Assembly: GCF_001598815.1 (NCBI RefSeq)
Contig: NZ_BCZQ01000037.1
Coordinates: 1-41,282, forward strand
Direction of reading: 5' to 3'
Source: Sphingopyxis terrae subsp. terrae NBRC 15098
GTDB taxonomy: Bacteria; Pseudomonadota; Alphaproteobacteria; Sphingomonadales; Sphingomonadaceae
DNA length: 41,282 nucleotides
Shown: positions 15,014 through 24,700 of the stretch, in pieces
Layout: each line of letters opens with the position of its first letter
How positions within the stretch are numbered: position 1 is the first letter of the stretch
Notes under the pieces: generated by a model
What the model saw: the letters and a program-made list of their open reading frames with translations, nothing else
Databases searched by the model: none
Told to the model about the DNA's origin: nothing
Program-made: the position numbers and the translations under genes

Positions 15014-16125
15014 GCTGGCGCGACATCCCTTGGCCGCACCGGGCCGCGCTGATCCTTTTGCTAGTCCTGGGGCTGGCTATCGGCAGCGCGCTCGCGGCCG
15101 CGCCAGCGCACGCCCAGCAGATTTGCGCCGCCGATCTCGACGGCAGCGGCGAGGCCGACGGCCCCGGCGAAACAGCAAGCTGCACCGGAACAGCAAACGG
15201 CGGATGGCAATGTCCGCTCGAGCGCGCCTGGTGCGCAGCCGAGCCCGGCGGCGGCTGGTCGTGCCCGCTTGGACCCCAATATGGCTGCGAGACGCCGACG
15301 AGCGGCGGCGTTCCGGCCTGCTCGCCGCATAGCTGTATCGATACCGCCGCGAACCCGATCGAGGATGAGCCCGTTATCGACGATCCCGGCGCGCCCGCCG
15401 ATGGGCCGGTCGATGCCGATGGCAATTGCCTCGGCAATATCGAGATCTTCGCGGGCCGCGCGCTGCGCTGCCGCCCCGCCGGGCTCAAGACCGGCTTCCA
15501 GAGCTGCTGCAAGGACAAGGGCAAGATCGTCAAGGACGGCATGGGCTCGTCGCTCGCATCGACCCAGACCAAGATCGCGATCGCCAAGGGCGTGTTCACC
15601 GGCGCCAAGGCCGCCTATGCCGCCTTCCAAGCCGGGGCGACAGCGAGCCAGGCGGCGAGCGCGGGCGCCAATGCGATCATCGTCGGCATCGATCCGACCT
15701 CGATCGCGATCAGCCTCGCGATCAACGTGATGATCGATTTCCTGCTCACCTCCTGCGACCAGCAAGATATGGAAGTCGGCATGCTGCGCGGCTCGGGCAT
15801 GTGCGTCGAGATCGGCAGCTATTGCTCGTCGAAGATCCTCGGCATCTGCGTCCAGAAATCGCGCAGCCATTGCTGCTTCAACACCAAGCTCGGCCGCATC
15901 ATCCAGGAACAGGGCCGTCCGCAACTCAAGTCCTTTGCCGATGGCTGGGGGCCGGTGAAGACGCCGAACTGCCGGGGGTTCACGCCCGAGGAATTCCAGG
16001 CGCTCGACTTCAGCCGGATGGACCTGTCCGAATATTACAACGAGATCGAGGCCCGCGCGCAAGCCGACATCCAGATCGACATGAAGGATCGCATCGATGC
16101 CTATACGCAGGCCATCGGCCGCTAG
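15010..16125 (+). CDS. traN: Conjugal transfer mating-pair stabilization protein TraN, C-terminal type
   Basis: 371-residue exported protein with a signal peptide ending PAHAQ (about residues 32-36). A Cys-rich N-terminal part (CTGTANGGWQCPLERAWC) is followed by the TraN C-terminal signature: CRPAGLKTGFQSCCKDKG, a hydrophobic alpha-helical stretch, SHCCFNTKLGRIIQEQGRPQ and the closing FTPEEFQALDFSRMDLSEYY. TraN stabilises mating pairs at the outer membrane. Shorter than F TraN (about 600 residues), it probably acts with the 647-residue protein encoded just before it. It overlaps trbC by 29 bases. Confidence 0.9.
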   Translation: MSWRDIPWPHRAALILLLVLGLAIGSALAAAPAHAQQICAADLDGSGEADGPGETASCTGTANGGWQCPLERAWCAAEPGGGWSCPLGPQYGCETPTSGGVPACSPHSCIDTAANPIEDEPVIDDPGAPADGPVDADGNCLGNIEIFAGRALRCRPAGLKTGFQSCCKDKGKIVKDGMGSSLASTQTKIAIAKGVFTGAKAAYAAFQAGATASQAASAGANAIIVGIDPTSIAISLAINVMIDFLLTSCDQQDMEVGMLRGSGMCVEIGSYCSSKILGICVQKSRSHCCFNTKLGRIIQEQGRPQLKSFADGWGPVKTPNCRGFTPEEFQALDFSRMDLSEYYNEIEARAQADIQIDMKDRIDAYTQAIGR

Positions 16126-16990
16126 GCCGCGCCTTGCCGCGCTGATCGCGCTCGCCGGATGGGCGGGGATGCCCAGCGCCGGGACAGCGCAGGTGTCGCC
16201 GGGGACCGAAGAGCCCTCGTCGGCGCGCAGTGAGATCGAACGCGAAGGCAATGCCGCGATGGAACGGCTGCGCGGCGCAATCTCGCGGCCAAAAGTCGAG
16301 CCTGTCCACGCTCCATCGGAGCTGCCGGAGCCGACCGAAGCCGAGCGCCGCCGCGCCTTCGAAGCCCTGCGCGGCCACTCCAAGTCTCCTGCAATGGAAT
16401 CACGTGCGCGCGACGCGCTCAAGGCCGGCAAGGATCGCTTCGCTGCCGAGCGCGAGGCGATGGCGAAGCGGCTCGGCCAGGCGCTCGGCCTCGAAGCGCC
16501 CGACATGAAGGCCATCGCCGATGCGGGGCCGGCGCAAGCGACCAAGGGCTGGGTGCCCGTGCTGTTCGTCTCCTCGTCGATGCCGACGGCAACGCTCAGA
16601 ACCTATGCCGCGCAGGTTGAGAAGGCGCGCGGCGTGATCGCATTTCGCGGCATGCCGGGCGGGATGACCAAGGTGGCGCCGATGGCGAAGCTCACCGCCG
16701 AGATGCTGCGGCTCGATCCGGGCTGCGAAGGCCCGGCCTGCGTGATGCGCGACATCCAGGTGATCGTCGACCCGCTGGTCTTCCGCCAGCACGGCGTCGC
16801 CCGCGTGCCTGCGCTCGCGATGATCCCGGGCGATCCGGCGCTCCCCTATTGCGAGCGCGAGGACGAGAGTCCGCGCGCTTCCCATGTCGTTTACGGTGAC
16901 GCAGCGCTCTCCGGCCTGCTCGAAGAAATTGCCCGCCTCGGCGGAAAGGAGGAGGTGCGCGATGCTCAGTCACGCCTGGAAGCTCGGTAA
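16097..16990 (+). CDS. trbC: Type-F pilus assembly protein TrbC
   Basis: 297-residue exported protein with a signal peptide (to about residue 31), a charged, helical, probably coiled N-terminal half and a thioredoxin-like TrbC domain with VPVLFVSSSMPTATLRTYA and RGMPGG. It lacks a CxxC active site, as is usual for TrbC. It assists pilus assembly together with TraW. The start ATG at 16097 lies inside the traN end, and the stop lies inside the S26 protease gene, so expression is coupled. Confidence 0.92.
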   Translation: MPIRRPSAARPRLAALIALAGWAGMPSAGTAQVSPGTEEPSSARSEIEREGNAAMERLRGAISRPKVEPVHAPSELPEPTEAERRRAFEALRGHSKSPAMESRARDALKAGKDRFAAEREAMAKRLGQALGLEAPDMKAIADAGPAQATKGWVPVLFVSSSMPTATLRTYAAQVEKARGVIAFRGMPGGMTKVAPMAKLTAEMLRLDPGCEGPACVMRDIQVIVDPLVFRQHGVARVPALAMIPGDPALPYCEREDESPRASHVVYGDAALSGLLEEIARLGGKEEVRDAQSRLEAR

Positions 16991-17561
16991 GCGACTTGCC
17001 ATCGCGCTGAAAGGACTGCCGCGCCGCGCGGCGGTCGCGCTCGGCAGTGAAGGGCTTGGGCAGCCCGCGCGCCCGAACCGGCTATGGAAGGCCTGCGCGA
17101 TCGTCATTCCCTCGGGCCTTTTCGCCTGCTGGGCGATGGCACAGGTCACTTGGGTCATGTCGCCGTCGATCGACGCCTGGGCCGTGCGCGCCGCGCCGGG
17201 GCCGATCGCGAAAGGCGACCTCGTCATGTTCACGCTCTCGCATCCGCTCGCGGGACCAAAACCTGTCAATGTCACCAAGTTCGCGCTCTGCTTTCCCGGC
17301 GAGCGCATCAGCCTGATCGAGAAGCCTTCGACCTTCGAACCCAATGCGCTCGACGGCTGGTATTTCTGCGAAGGCAAGCTGCTCGGTATCAGCAAACCGT
17401 TCGGGCGAAACGGCCAGCGGCTCGAGCATTGGCGTCCCGACAACGGGCTGATCCTGCCCGGCACCATCTATGTCGGCTCGCACCATCCGAGCGGGTTCGA
17501 CAGCCGCTATTATGGCCCGGTGCCGATCGGCGAGCTCAAGCGGATGGAGAAGTTGTTGTGA
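16962..17561 (+). CDS. S26-family signal peptidase of the transfer locus
   Basis: 199-residue membrane-anchored serine protease of the S26 family. One membrane helix lies at about residues 44-62. The probable nucleophile is Ser69 in the MSPSIDAW segment, with Ser67 as a less likely alternative, and Lys106 is the candidate general base. The C-terminal box GFDSRYYGPVPIGELK is a reliable S26 signature. The residue after Ser-Ile is Asp where Pro is common. RP4 TraF-type proteases of this family mature the conjugative pilin; the pilin at 1762 is the likely substrate. The ATG at 16962 follows AAAGGAGGAGG and overlaps trbC. Confidence 0.85.
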   Translation: MLSHAWKLGKRLAIALKGLPRRAAVALGSEGLGQPARPNRLWKACAIVIPSGLFACWAMAQVTWVMSPSIDAWAVRAAPGPIAKGDLVMFTLSHPLAGPKPVNVTKFALCFPGERISLIEKPSTFEPNALDGWYFCEGKLLGISKPFGRNGQRLEHWRPDNGLILPGTIYVGSHHPSGFDSRYYGPVPIGELKRMEKLL

Positions 17562-18448
17562 TGCGCGCTTCCCTGCTCTCGCTCGTCGCGCTGGCCGTCG
17601 GCGTTGCGGTGCCCGCTGCGGCTCAGCTTTCCCGCACGGCTCAGCCCGAACCCAAGCAAGGCTATTGGTGGTATCAGGCCCCGCCGCCTAAGGATGACGA
17701 TGCGGACCCCGAAGCGCTGGCGAAGCCCCGGATTCCGCCGATGGCAGAGCTTGCGCGCCTAACGCCGCCGAAGATCCGCAAGCTGATCGAGGCGCAGCGC
17801 GACTATGCCGCGACCGTGCTCACGATCGATGCCGTCGCCGATTTCTGGCGCTTGCAGGACTTTGCGAGGCGAAAGGCCCGCGCCTTCGCCGGCGTCACCC
17901 AGGTCGCGATGCTTCATCACCCCGAACTCAGCGCCAAGTCCGCCAACCCGATGGTCGGGGACGCGCGTGCCACGATGGGGGCCGAGAAGGAGCAGGTCCG
18001 GCGGCACTATCTTCGCGGCCAGGCCGGGCAGTTCGCGCTCGTGATGTTCTCGCGCTCGAGCTGCGGATACTGCCGCGTGCAGTGGCCGATCATCGAGCGC
18101 TTCCGCGAGGAAACCGGTTGGCAGGTCACGCTGATGGACATCGACCAGCGGCCCGAACTCGCCACGCGGTTCGGGGTCGAGATCACGCCGACGACGATGG
18201 TGATCCGCCGCGGCAGCGCCCAGCGCATGGTGATCGCGAGCGGCGTCGAATCCTATCCGAACCTTTCGCAGACCGCTTACCAGGCGGTGCGGCTGCTGCT
18301 CGGCGATATCCGGCCCGAGCAATTCCTGACCGGCGCGGGCGAAGAGGACGGCTTCTTCGATGCCCTGTCGGCGGGGCCGGTCTCTGCGACCGATCCCCGC
18401 GTACTCGGCGGCGATCTCGTCACCTCGAGCCTTGAACCTCGGCCATGA
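17561..18448 (+). CDS. traF: Type-F conjugal transfer protein TraF, thioredoxin-like
   Basis: 295-residue exported protein with a signal peptide to about residue 22. It carries the PKQGYWWYQAPP motif that marks F TraF near the N-terminus, then a helical region and a thioredoxin-fold domain with C168-G-Y-C171 and the cis-proline loop ITPTTM. F TraF has lost its CxxC, whereas this protein keeps one and is probably redox active. It acts in the periplasm on pilus assembly. The start shares a base with the previous stop (TGATG). Confidence 0.92.
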   Translation: MRASLLSLVALAVGVAVPAAAQLSRTAQPEPKQGYWWYQAPPPKDDDADPEALAKPRIPPMAELARLTPPKIRKLIEAQRDYAATVLTIDAVADFWRLQDFARRKARAFAGVTQVAMLHHPELSAKSANPMVGDARATMGAEKEQVRRHYLRGQAGQFALVMFSRSSCGYCRVQWPIIERFREETGWQVTLMDIDQRPELATRFGVEITPTTMVIRRGSAQRMVIASGVESYPNLSQTAYQAVRLLLGDIRPEQFLTGAGEEDGFFDALSAGPVSATDPRVLGGDLVTSSLEPRP

Positions 18449-19029
18449 AGGCGCGCGCCCTCCTCTCGCTGCTCTGCGTCGGCCTCGCCTTGCCGGCGCT
18501 CGCGCAGTCCCCTTCGCGCGAGCAGGCGGCGCGCGCCGCGATCCACCCGGTTGCGAGCGCGGCCGAGATGAACGTCTGGCTCGCGCGCGTTCCGGTAACG
18601 CGGTCCTTTCCGCCTAACTTCGCCGAGGAGTTGCGCGGCGCGGGCGGCGCCTTCATCGTCGAGATGAGCACGGCGCCGGGCTGCCTCCCCTGCGCCGACC
18701 TCTGGCCGAAGCTCCAAGACCTCGGACGCCGTTATGGCTGGCGGGTTCGGGCGCTCGGCGCCGACGAAGCGATGCTGCGCTCGGGTCGGGTCGGCCTCCC
18801 CTGGGTCGGGCATCCCGTAGCCTGGGTACGCCCGGTGAAGGACGCGAACCGTATCATCCCGATCGCGGTCGGCACCGACCATAGTCCGAACCTCGCGCGC
18901 AATCTTTATCTGTCCGCCAAGATGCTGACTGGGGTGAAACCCGCTGTCGGCGTGCGTGCGCTTTCCAAGTTTACGGGGATCGTCGGGAACAGTCCGGGAG
19001 CGCCATCGCAGCGCAGTGCCAAGCCATGA
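18445..19029 (+). CDS. TrbB-like thioredoxin-fold protein
   Basis: 194-residue exported protein with a signal peptide to about residue 20. It has a thioredoxin-like region with an unusual C80-L-P-C83 site in STAPGCLPCADLWPKL; the domain is short and the C-terminal third looks disordered. It is the third thiol enzyme of the locus (with 774 and 17561). Position after traF matches trbB in F-type clusters, but similarity to F TrbB cannot be confirmed by eye, so no symbol is given. The start overlaps traF (ATGA at 18445). Confidence 0.75.
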   Translation: MKARALLSLLCVGLALPALAQSPSREQAARAAIHPVASAAEMNVWLARVPVTRSFPPNFAEELRGAGGAFIVEMSTAPGCLPCADLWPKLQDLGRRYGWRVRALGADEAMLRSGRVGLPWVGHPVAWVRPVKDANRIIPIAVGTDHSPNLARNLYLSAKMLTGVKPAVGVRALSKFTGIVGNSPGAPSQRSAKP

Positions 19030-19040
19030 ACACTGCCCGC

Positions 19041-20207
19041 CTATACCTCCGCGAGAAGTGCATGACCGGCGACCACAACCGGCATCACTTCGACGCCATC
19101 GGCAAGCGGGTAGCGCTCGCGGCCGGGATAGATCAGCAATCGCTTCGCGGGCGAGAGATCGTCGCAGGCATGATGAAAGCCGCGTTCAAGCTTGGGTTGC
19201 AGGCTCCTCTTAATCTCGATTGCCCAAAGCTCGCCGCCAGGAAGCGTCAGCAGCAAATCGATTTCCGCGCCCGCCGCCGTCCGATAGAAATTGGCTTTCG
19301 TCCCCTCCGGGGCAGCGGCGGTCAGCGTTTCGATGACGAAACCTTCCCAACTTGCCCCCGCGATGGGATGGCCGAGAATATCTTCGTAGGACGAAAGCCC
19401 AAGCAGTGTGTGAACGAGTCCGCTGTCGCGGACATAAATGCGCGGCGATTTGACGAGACGCTTGCCTGCGTTGCTGTGCCACGGCTCGAGACGTCGGACC
19501 AAGAGAAGATCGACCAGAAGATCGAGATATCCAGCGACCGTCTTGCCGTCGACGCCGAGGCTCCGGGCAAATTCGGCCGCATTGAGAAGGCCGGATTGAT
19601 GATGTGCGAGCATCGTCCAGAAACGGCGGAGTGTCTCGGCCGCGATGCGGGGACCGAACATTGGAATATCGCGTTCGAGATAGGTGCGGATAAAATCCTG
19701 CCGCCATCGCTGGCTTGCCCGATCGCTCGCCGCAAGGAAGCTATCGGGAAATCCGCCGCGTACCCAAAGCCGGTCAATTTGATCATCGCCGACTTCAAGC
19801 CCGTCGAGCGGACGCATTTCGAGGTAGCTGATACGTCCGGCGAGACTCTCTCCCGACTGGCGCAGAAGATCGATCGATGCCGAGCCGAGGAGCAGGAAGC
19901 GGCCTGTCCTTTGGCCTCTACGCCGACCGGCGTCGATCAGCCCGCGCAAGATCTGGAACAGTCCCGGCAAACGATGGACTTCGTCGAGGATGACCAGCTT
20001 GTCCGCATGTCCGGCAAGATAAAGTTCGGGTTCCGCCAGCTTGGCGCGATCCGCATCGGACTCGAGGTCGAGGTAGATCGAGGGTCTGGATTCGCCGATT
20101 TCAACCGCGAGCGTGGTCTTGCCGACCTGTCTTGGGCCGATGAGCGCAACAGCTGGCACTTCGGCCAACCTTTCCGCCAGTTCCGTCGAGATACGGCGAT
20201 CAATCAT
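19041..20207 (-). CDS. AAA ATPase with DUF4143 domain
   Basis: 388-residue protein with an N-terminal AAA domain: Walker A GPRQVGKTT (residues 24-32), Walker B LVILDE (71-76) and sensor segment FLLLGSAS. A C-terminal DUF4143 region follows with the PD-(D/E)xK-like VDLLLTLPGGELWAIEIKRS pattern (EIDLLL... EIK in the sequence), suggesting nuclease-like residues. The function of this common family is unknown; a defence or mobile-element role is often suspected. It lies antisense inside the transfer operon, 11 bases from the previous stop, and splits traF/trbB from traH/traG. Its start lies about 9 bases from a possible -10 (CATAAA), so the mRNA may be nearly leaderless. Confidence 0.88.
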   Translation of the reverse strand: MIDRRISTELAERLAEVPAVALIGPRQVGKTTLAVEIGESRPSIYLDLESDADRAKLAEPELYLAGHADKLVILDEVHRLPGLFQILRGLIDAGRRRGQRTGRFLLLGSASIDLLRQSGESLAGRISYLEMRPLDGLEVGDDQIDRLWVRGGFPDSFLAASDRASQRWRQDFIRTYLERDIPMFGPRIAAETLRRFWTMLAHHQSGLLNAAEFARSLGVDGKTVAGYLDLLVDLLLVRRLEPWHSNAGKRLVKSPRIYVRDSGLVHTLLGLSSYEDILGHPIAGASWEGFVIETLTAAAPEGTKANFYRTAAGAEIDLLLTLPGGELWAIEIKRSLQPKLERGFHHACDDLSPAKRLLIYPGRERYPLADGVEVMPVVVAGHALLAEV

Positions 20208-20244
20208 CCTTGCATTTATGGAGTTCTATTCCAGTTTTGCAAGG
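20208..20244. promoter_or_regulatory. Putative promoter and inverted repeat upstream of the AAA ATPase
   Basis: CCTTGCA (20208-20214) and TGCAAGG (20238-20244) form an inverted repeat. Read on the minus strand, TTGCAA and CATAAA are spaced 16 bases apart, a plausible -35/-10 pair, and the ATG at 20207 follows closely. The region is AT-rich compared with its surroundings. Confidence 0.35.
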
Positions 20245-20306
20245 TTAATTTGCATAACATGCTGATCATGGCGAACCCGGCCCGAGAGGATTGAAAGGAG
20301 CAAGTC

Positions 20307-21719
20307 ATGCCAAAATCCCGCCAGATGATCGCTGCGCTCACTACGCTATCAGCTATGGGAATGGCCGCGCCGGCTCATGCCCAAAGCTGGGCCGAGCATT
20401 GGTTCGACAATGTGACCTACACCTCGCCCGGCAGCTTCGAGGATCAGGCGCGCGGCTATGTGACCGCGGGCGGCTTCTCGGGCCGCGTCGACGTCCACAA
20501 CGATTACCTCATGAGCGTGACGTTGCCGAAAGTGCGCGCCGGCTGCGGCGGGATCGACATGTTCCTCGGCGGCATGTCCTTCCTCGATCCCGAGTATCTC
20601 GTCCAGAAGCTGGAAAGCATCCTGCAGGCCGCGCCCGCCGTCGCCTTCCAATATCTCCTCGAAACCCTCGACGAGAAGATGGGCAACATCATCTCAAAGA
20701 TGGAGGCGGCGACCAACTATCTGAACTCGATCCAGGTCAACGACTGCCGCCTCGCCAACCGCATGGTCCAGATCGCCAAGGGCGACGACAATATGTCAGG
20801 GATCATCGAGGAGATGACCGGCTACAAGTCGATCAAGGAAGGCTATGCGAAAAGCTATCAGCAGAGCCGCGAGAAGATCCAGGCGAACCAGAACAATCCG
20901 ACGGAAGACCTGCGCGACGCGCTCGCCAACTGCCCGCGCGAGGTCACCGACATCTTCCGCACCGGCTCGCTCCTCGCCCATGCCGCCGCGCGGGTCGGCG
21001 CGAGCGAATGGACCGGGGTCATGCGCGCCCGGGTCGGCGACGTCTATATGCGCTGGGATGCCACCGACAAGGTGCCGCTCTTTTCGGCGATCCCCGCCTG
21101 CCCGCGGCAGGAGACCGAAGGCGTCGAGGACTTCCTGACCGGACGTGTCCAGCGCCGCGCGCTCAATATCCCGCCGACCGGCGCCGATTGCGGCGTCGAC
21201 GGACCGGGCCGCGGCGCGCTGATCCTCGCGCGCGAGCGGATGCAGGCGATCGCGACGAAGATCCGCACCCGGGCCGCGCTCACGGCCGAGGAACGCCAGT
21301 TCGTCGCCAATGTGAAGACGCTGCCGATCTACCGCATGCTTGAGTGGGGCGTGCGCGAAGGCGTCGAGGACAGCGTGATCGGCGACACCGACGAACTGGT
21401 GGCGCTGACCCTCGCCTACCAGATGCTCAACGACCTCACGCGCAGTCTCGATTTCGCGCTGTCGAACGCCGAGCGCGGTACCACCGCGGCGGGCGCCGCC
21501 GATGCCGGAAACTCCAACATCTGCCAGACGCGCATTCTCACCAAGGGGATCGAGCAGCTCCAGGGGCTGCGCGAGGAGGTCCTCCGCCAGCGCGCCCAGA
21601 TGCGCCAATCCTATATGGCCGCGCTGAACCAGGCCAACCTCTCCGCCAATTACGCCGGTCTCGTCCGCCAGCGCGACCGCGATGCTCGTGATGCCGCGGG
21701 CGCCGCGGCCAACCGCTGA
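20307..21719 (+). CDS. traH: Conjugal transfer pilus assembly protein TraH
   Basis: 470-residue exported protein with a signal peptide ending PAHAQ (residues 21-25). WAEHWFDNVTYTSPGSFEDQ, RAGCGGIDMFLGGMSFL and IQVNDC are TraH family hallmarks, and the C-terminus is helical and probably coiled. TraH helps pilus assembly and extension at the outer membrane. F TraH is 458 residues. An AAGGAG site precedes the ATG. Because the antisense ATPase gene precedes it, traH-traG may need their own promoter in the 99-base spacer. Confidence 0.95.
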   Translation: MPKSRQMIAALTTLSAMGMAAPAHAQSWAEHWFDNVTYTSPGSFEDQARGYVTAGGFSGRVDVHNDYLMSVTLPKVRAGCGGIDMFLGGMSFLDPEYLVQKLESILQAAPAVAFQYLLETLDEKMGNIISKMEAATNYLNSIQVNDCRLANRMVQIAKGDDNMSGIIEEMTGYKSIKEGYAKSYQQSREKIQANQNNPTEDLRDALANCPREVTDIFRTGSLLAHAAARVGASEWTGVMRARVGDVYMRWDATDKVPLFSAIPACPRQETEGVEDFLTGRVQRRALNIPPTGADCGVDGPGRGALILARERMQAIATKIRTRAALTAEERQFVANVKTLPIYRMLEWGVREGVEDSVIGDTDELVALTLAYQMLNDLTRSLDFALSNAERGTTAAGAADAGNSNICQTRILTKGIEQLQGLREEVLRQRAQMRQSYMAALNQANLSANYAGLVRQRDRDARDAAGAAANR

Positions 21720-21724
21720 CCGCC

Positions 21725-24700
21725 ATGCGCGCGCCCTTCCCTTCCACGCTCGCCGCCGCCTTCGCGCTCGTTCCCGCTCCCGCGCTGGCGCTCGAGACGA
21801 GCTTCCACACCTATGACGGGTTCAACGAGACGGTCGACGCGTTCCGCCTTGTCTCGATGATTTTCGCCGACCCGCGCTACGAGACGCTGGTGGTGATCAT
21901 CGCCGTCGCCGGCATCGCGCTCGGCGCGCTCCTCGCGAGCGTGCGCGGCAACGGCATGGGCATCGTCGCCTTCGGCTTCCAGACGCTCGTCGGCATCGGC
22001 CTCTTCGTCGGCCTCGTCGCGACGACGGGAACGGTCCATGTCTACGACCGTGTCCGCAATGCCTATCAGCCGGTCGGCGACGTGCCGAACCTGATCGTGC
22101 TCGTGGCCGGCGTCACCAACATGATGGAACGCGCGATCGCCGAGACGATCGACGACAATACGCTCGATCCCAATGCCAAGCTCGAGTTCGGCGCCGGCGG
22201 GCACAGCTTCGATCTCTTTCTCAATGCCGTATCCCCGCGCGGGCCGATGACCGACAGCTTTCTCGACGCGACGATCAAGGACTATGTCCGCCAATGCTAC
22301 CCGGTCGCGCGCGTGTCGCCCGCCTATGGCATCGACGACGATCAGCTGTTTAGGACCACCACCGACCTGCCGCAGGCGTTCGCCGCGATGGCGGGGCCGG
22401 CGACCTTCAGCACGGTGTTCACCGCCTCCGACAAGGGCGGCACCACGGTGAGCTGCACCGAGGCATGGACGCATATCTCGGACCGCCTCTCCGATCCGGC
22501 GCTTTTCGAGGATTATAGCCGGCAGGTGTGCGAACGCACCGGCTATGACATATCGAACGCCGCCCAGCTCCAGCGCTGCCGCTCGAACCTTGGCGCGCTC
22601 GGCGACAAGATGCTCGGCACCCCGCTCACGCTCCAGCAACTGATGACCAACATCAACCTCGGTAACGCCGTCGGCGACGTGCTCTTCGAAGACAGCCCCG
22701 CGACCGCGGCGCGCGTCATGGCGAACCGCGCCGTCGTCTCGAGCGGGCTTGCCACCATGTCGACCGCGAACGAATGGATGCCGACGATCCGCGCGACCGT
22801 CTTCGGCATCATGCTGTTCATGATGCCGATCGCCCTCCTCTTTATCTTGACCCCGATCAACCTGCGCGTCGCGAGCTTCGCGCTCGGCCTCTTCGTGTTC
22901 GTCGCCATGTGGGGGGTGATCGACGCCGGCATCTATCAGCTGACCCTCGGCCGCGCGATGGACGTGCTTGCCGAGATGCGCTCGAACCATGTCGCCGCCA
23001 ATGCCTGGATGCTCGCGCCCGGCTCGGCCATGAAGGCGCTCGCCATCTTCGGATCCTTCCGAACCGCCGCCGCCGGGCTCGCCGGAGCTTTCGTGTTCAC
23101 CGTGTTCCGCTTCTCGGGCAATGTGTTCACCTCCTTCACCAGCGGCGCGCTCGGGGCGCAGGGTCAGGGCACCGCGGCCGCGACCCCGATCATGACACAC
23201 GAAGGCCGAGCGCAGGCGCTCGAGGCGCAGGCGTCGGCGAGCGGCACGATGGCGCGGCGCGGTGCGACGTCGAGCTTCGGGGATTTCGGGGAGCGCTCGA
23301 CGCTCGGCAGCAACCGCGCCTTCGGCGCCGCCGGAACCTATCTCGCCGATCGCACACCCGGCGTCGGCGGCACGACGGGCTTCGCACTCGGCGCGACCGA
23401 TGCCGCACGCGATCTTGGCGGGCTCGCGCCCGCACTCGTCGGCCGCGACCTCACTCATCCCGCGACCGCCGCGGCCGTGCGCGCCAATGCGACGACGGCG
23501 GCGATCCATAATTTTGCCGAGAAGGACGCGCTGCGCGGGCTCGGCACGAGCTATTTCGGCGAGGGACAGGCGGGCGAGCGCGCCTTTGCGCGCTTCGCAC
23601 AGAACATGGTCCAGTGGAAAGCATTCGGCGACACCCGCGCCTATGACATGATGTTCCAGGGCGCGCAGCGGCACTTCGAGCGCAACGGCTATGCGGGGAA
23701 GGATGCCGAGCTCAAGGCCTCGACGGTGATCGCGCAGGCGTCGGCCGATCCGACCTTCGCGAAACTCATCGCCAACACTTTCGACCAGGAGCAGATGCTG
23801 CGGAACGATCTGACCGGGGCTGAGGTCAATGTCGGCGCGATGGAAGGGCGGCGCGACTATGCCGGCGATAATGTCGCGGCCGTCGAGCGGCGCAATGTCG
23901 CGACCGAGCAGGCGTATCGGACCGGCAGCAATGAAGGCCAGCGCAATGCCGCAGCGATGCTCGGCCTTCCCGTCGACGAGACCGCGCGCCGCATCTCCTT
24001 CATCAACACCCTCTCAGGCGAGGCGCGCTCGTCGGCCATCTCCTCCCTCTCCCGCGCGACGAGCCGGAACGAAGCGCAGGTCATGCGAGCGCTGGAAACC
24101 TACAATGCCTCGGTCCAGCTCGGCACCGCCGACGGCGCGACCGAACAGGCCGGACGCGAGGGCACCAGCGTCTATGGCCGCACCCGCGAGGCGGCGGGCT
24201 ATGACTTCGCGGAGCGGTCGGGCAAGCTCGATGCCCAACGCGAGATCGGGCATTCGGGCGTGCGCGGCGCCGCGCGGATCGGGGAGCAGCGGCGGCAGAG
24301 CGATAATTTCGGATTTGCCGAGGGTGCGGCGACCGCGGGGGTTTCGACGCGCGAGGCGGCGCAGCTCGATGCTTTCATCGGGGCGCTCAGCCGAACCGCA
24401 GGCAACCAGGTCGATATGGCCGAAGGCGGTGCGGCAGGGATCGCCGATCGCGCGCGGAACGAGCGGCTGACGCGCATCGTCGACAATGAACGACTGACCC
24501 GCATGCAGGGACTGCTGCGCAGCGAGGGCATCAACATGACCAAGCGCGAGCTCGCGATGGCGCAGAATGGCGATCTCAATCTCAACGTGTCGCCCGATGT
24601 CGCGCGCCAGCTTCGCGCGGCGGGCCTCATTAACGACAGCCAATATGGCGCGATCGCCGAGGGTGGCCGTGCGCGGTTCAGCTTCGCGGACAATGATCTG

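Noticed and set aside
19026..20294. 422-residue plus-strand frame opposite the AAA ATPase
   Set aside because: The minus-strand reading has Walker A, Walker B and DUF4143 features; the plus reading has none, despite starting near a good operon position.
21650..23674. 674-residue antisense frame over traG
   Set aside because: Arg- and Glu-rich shadow of traG without motifs.
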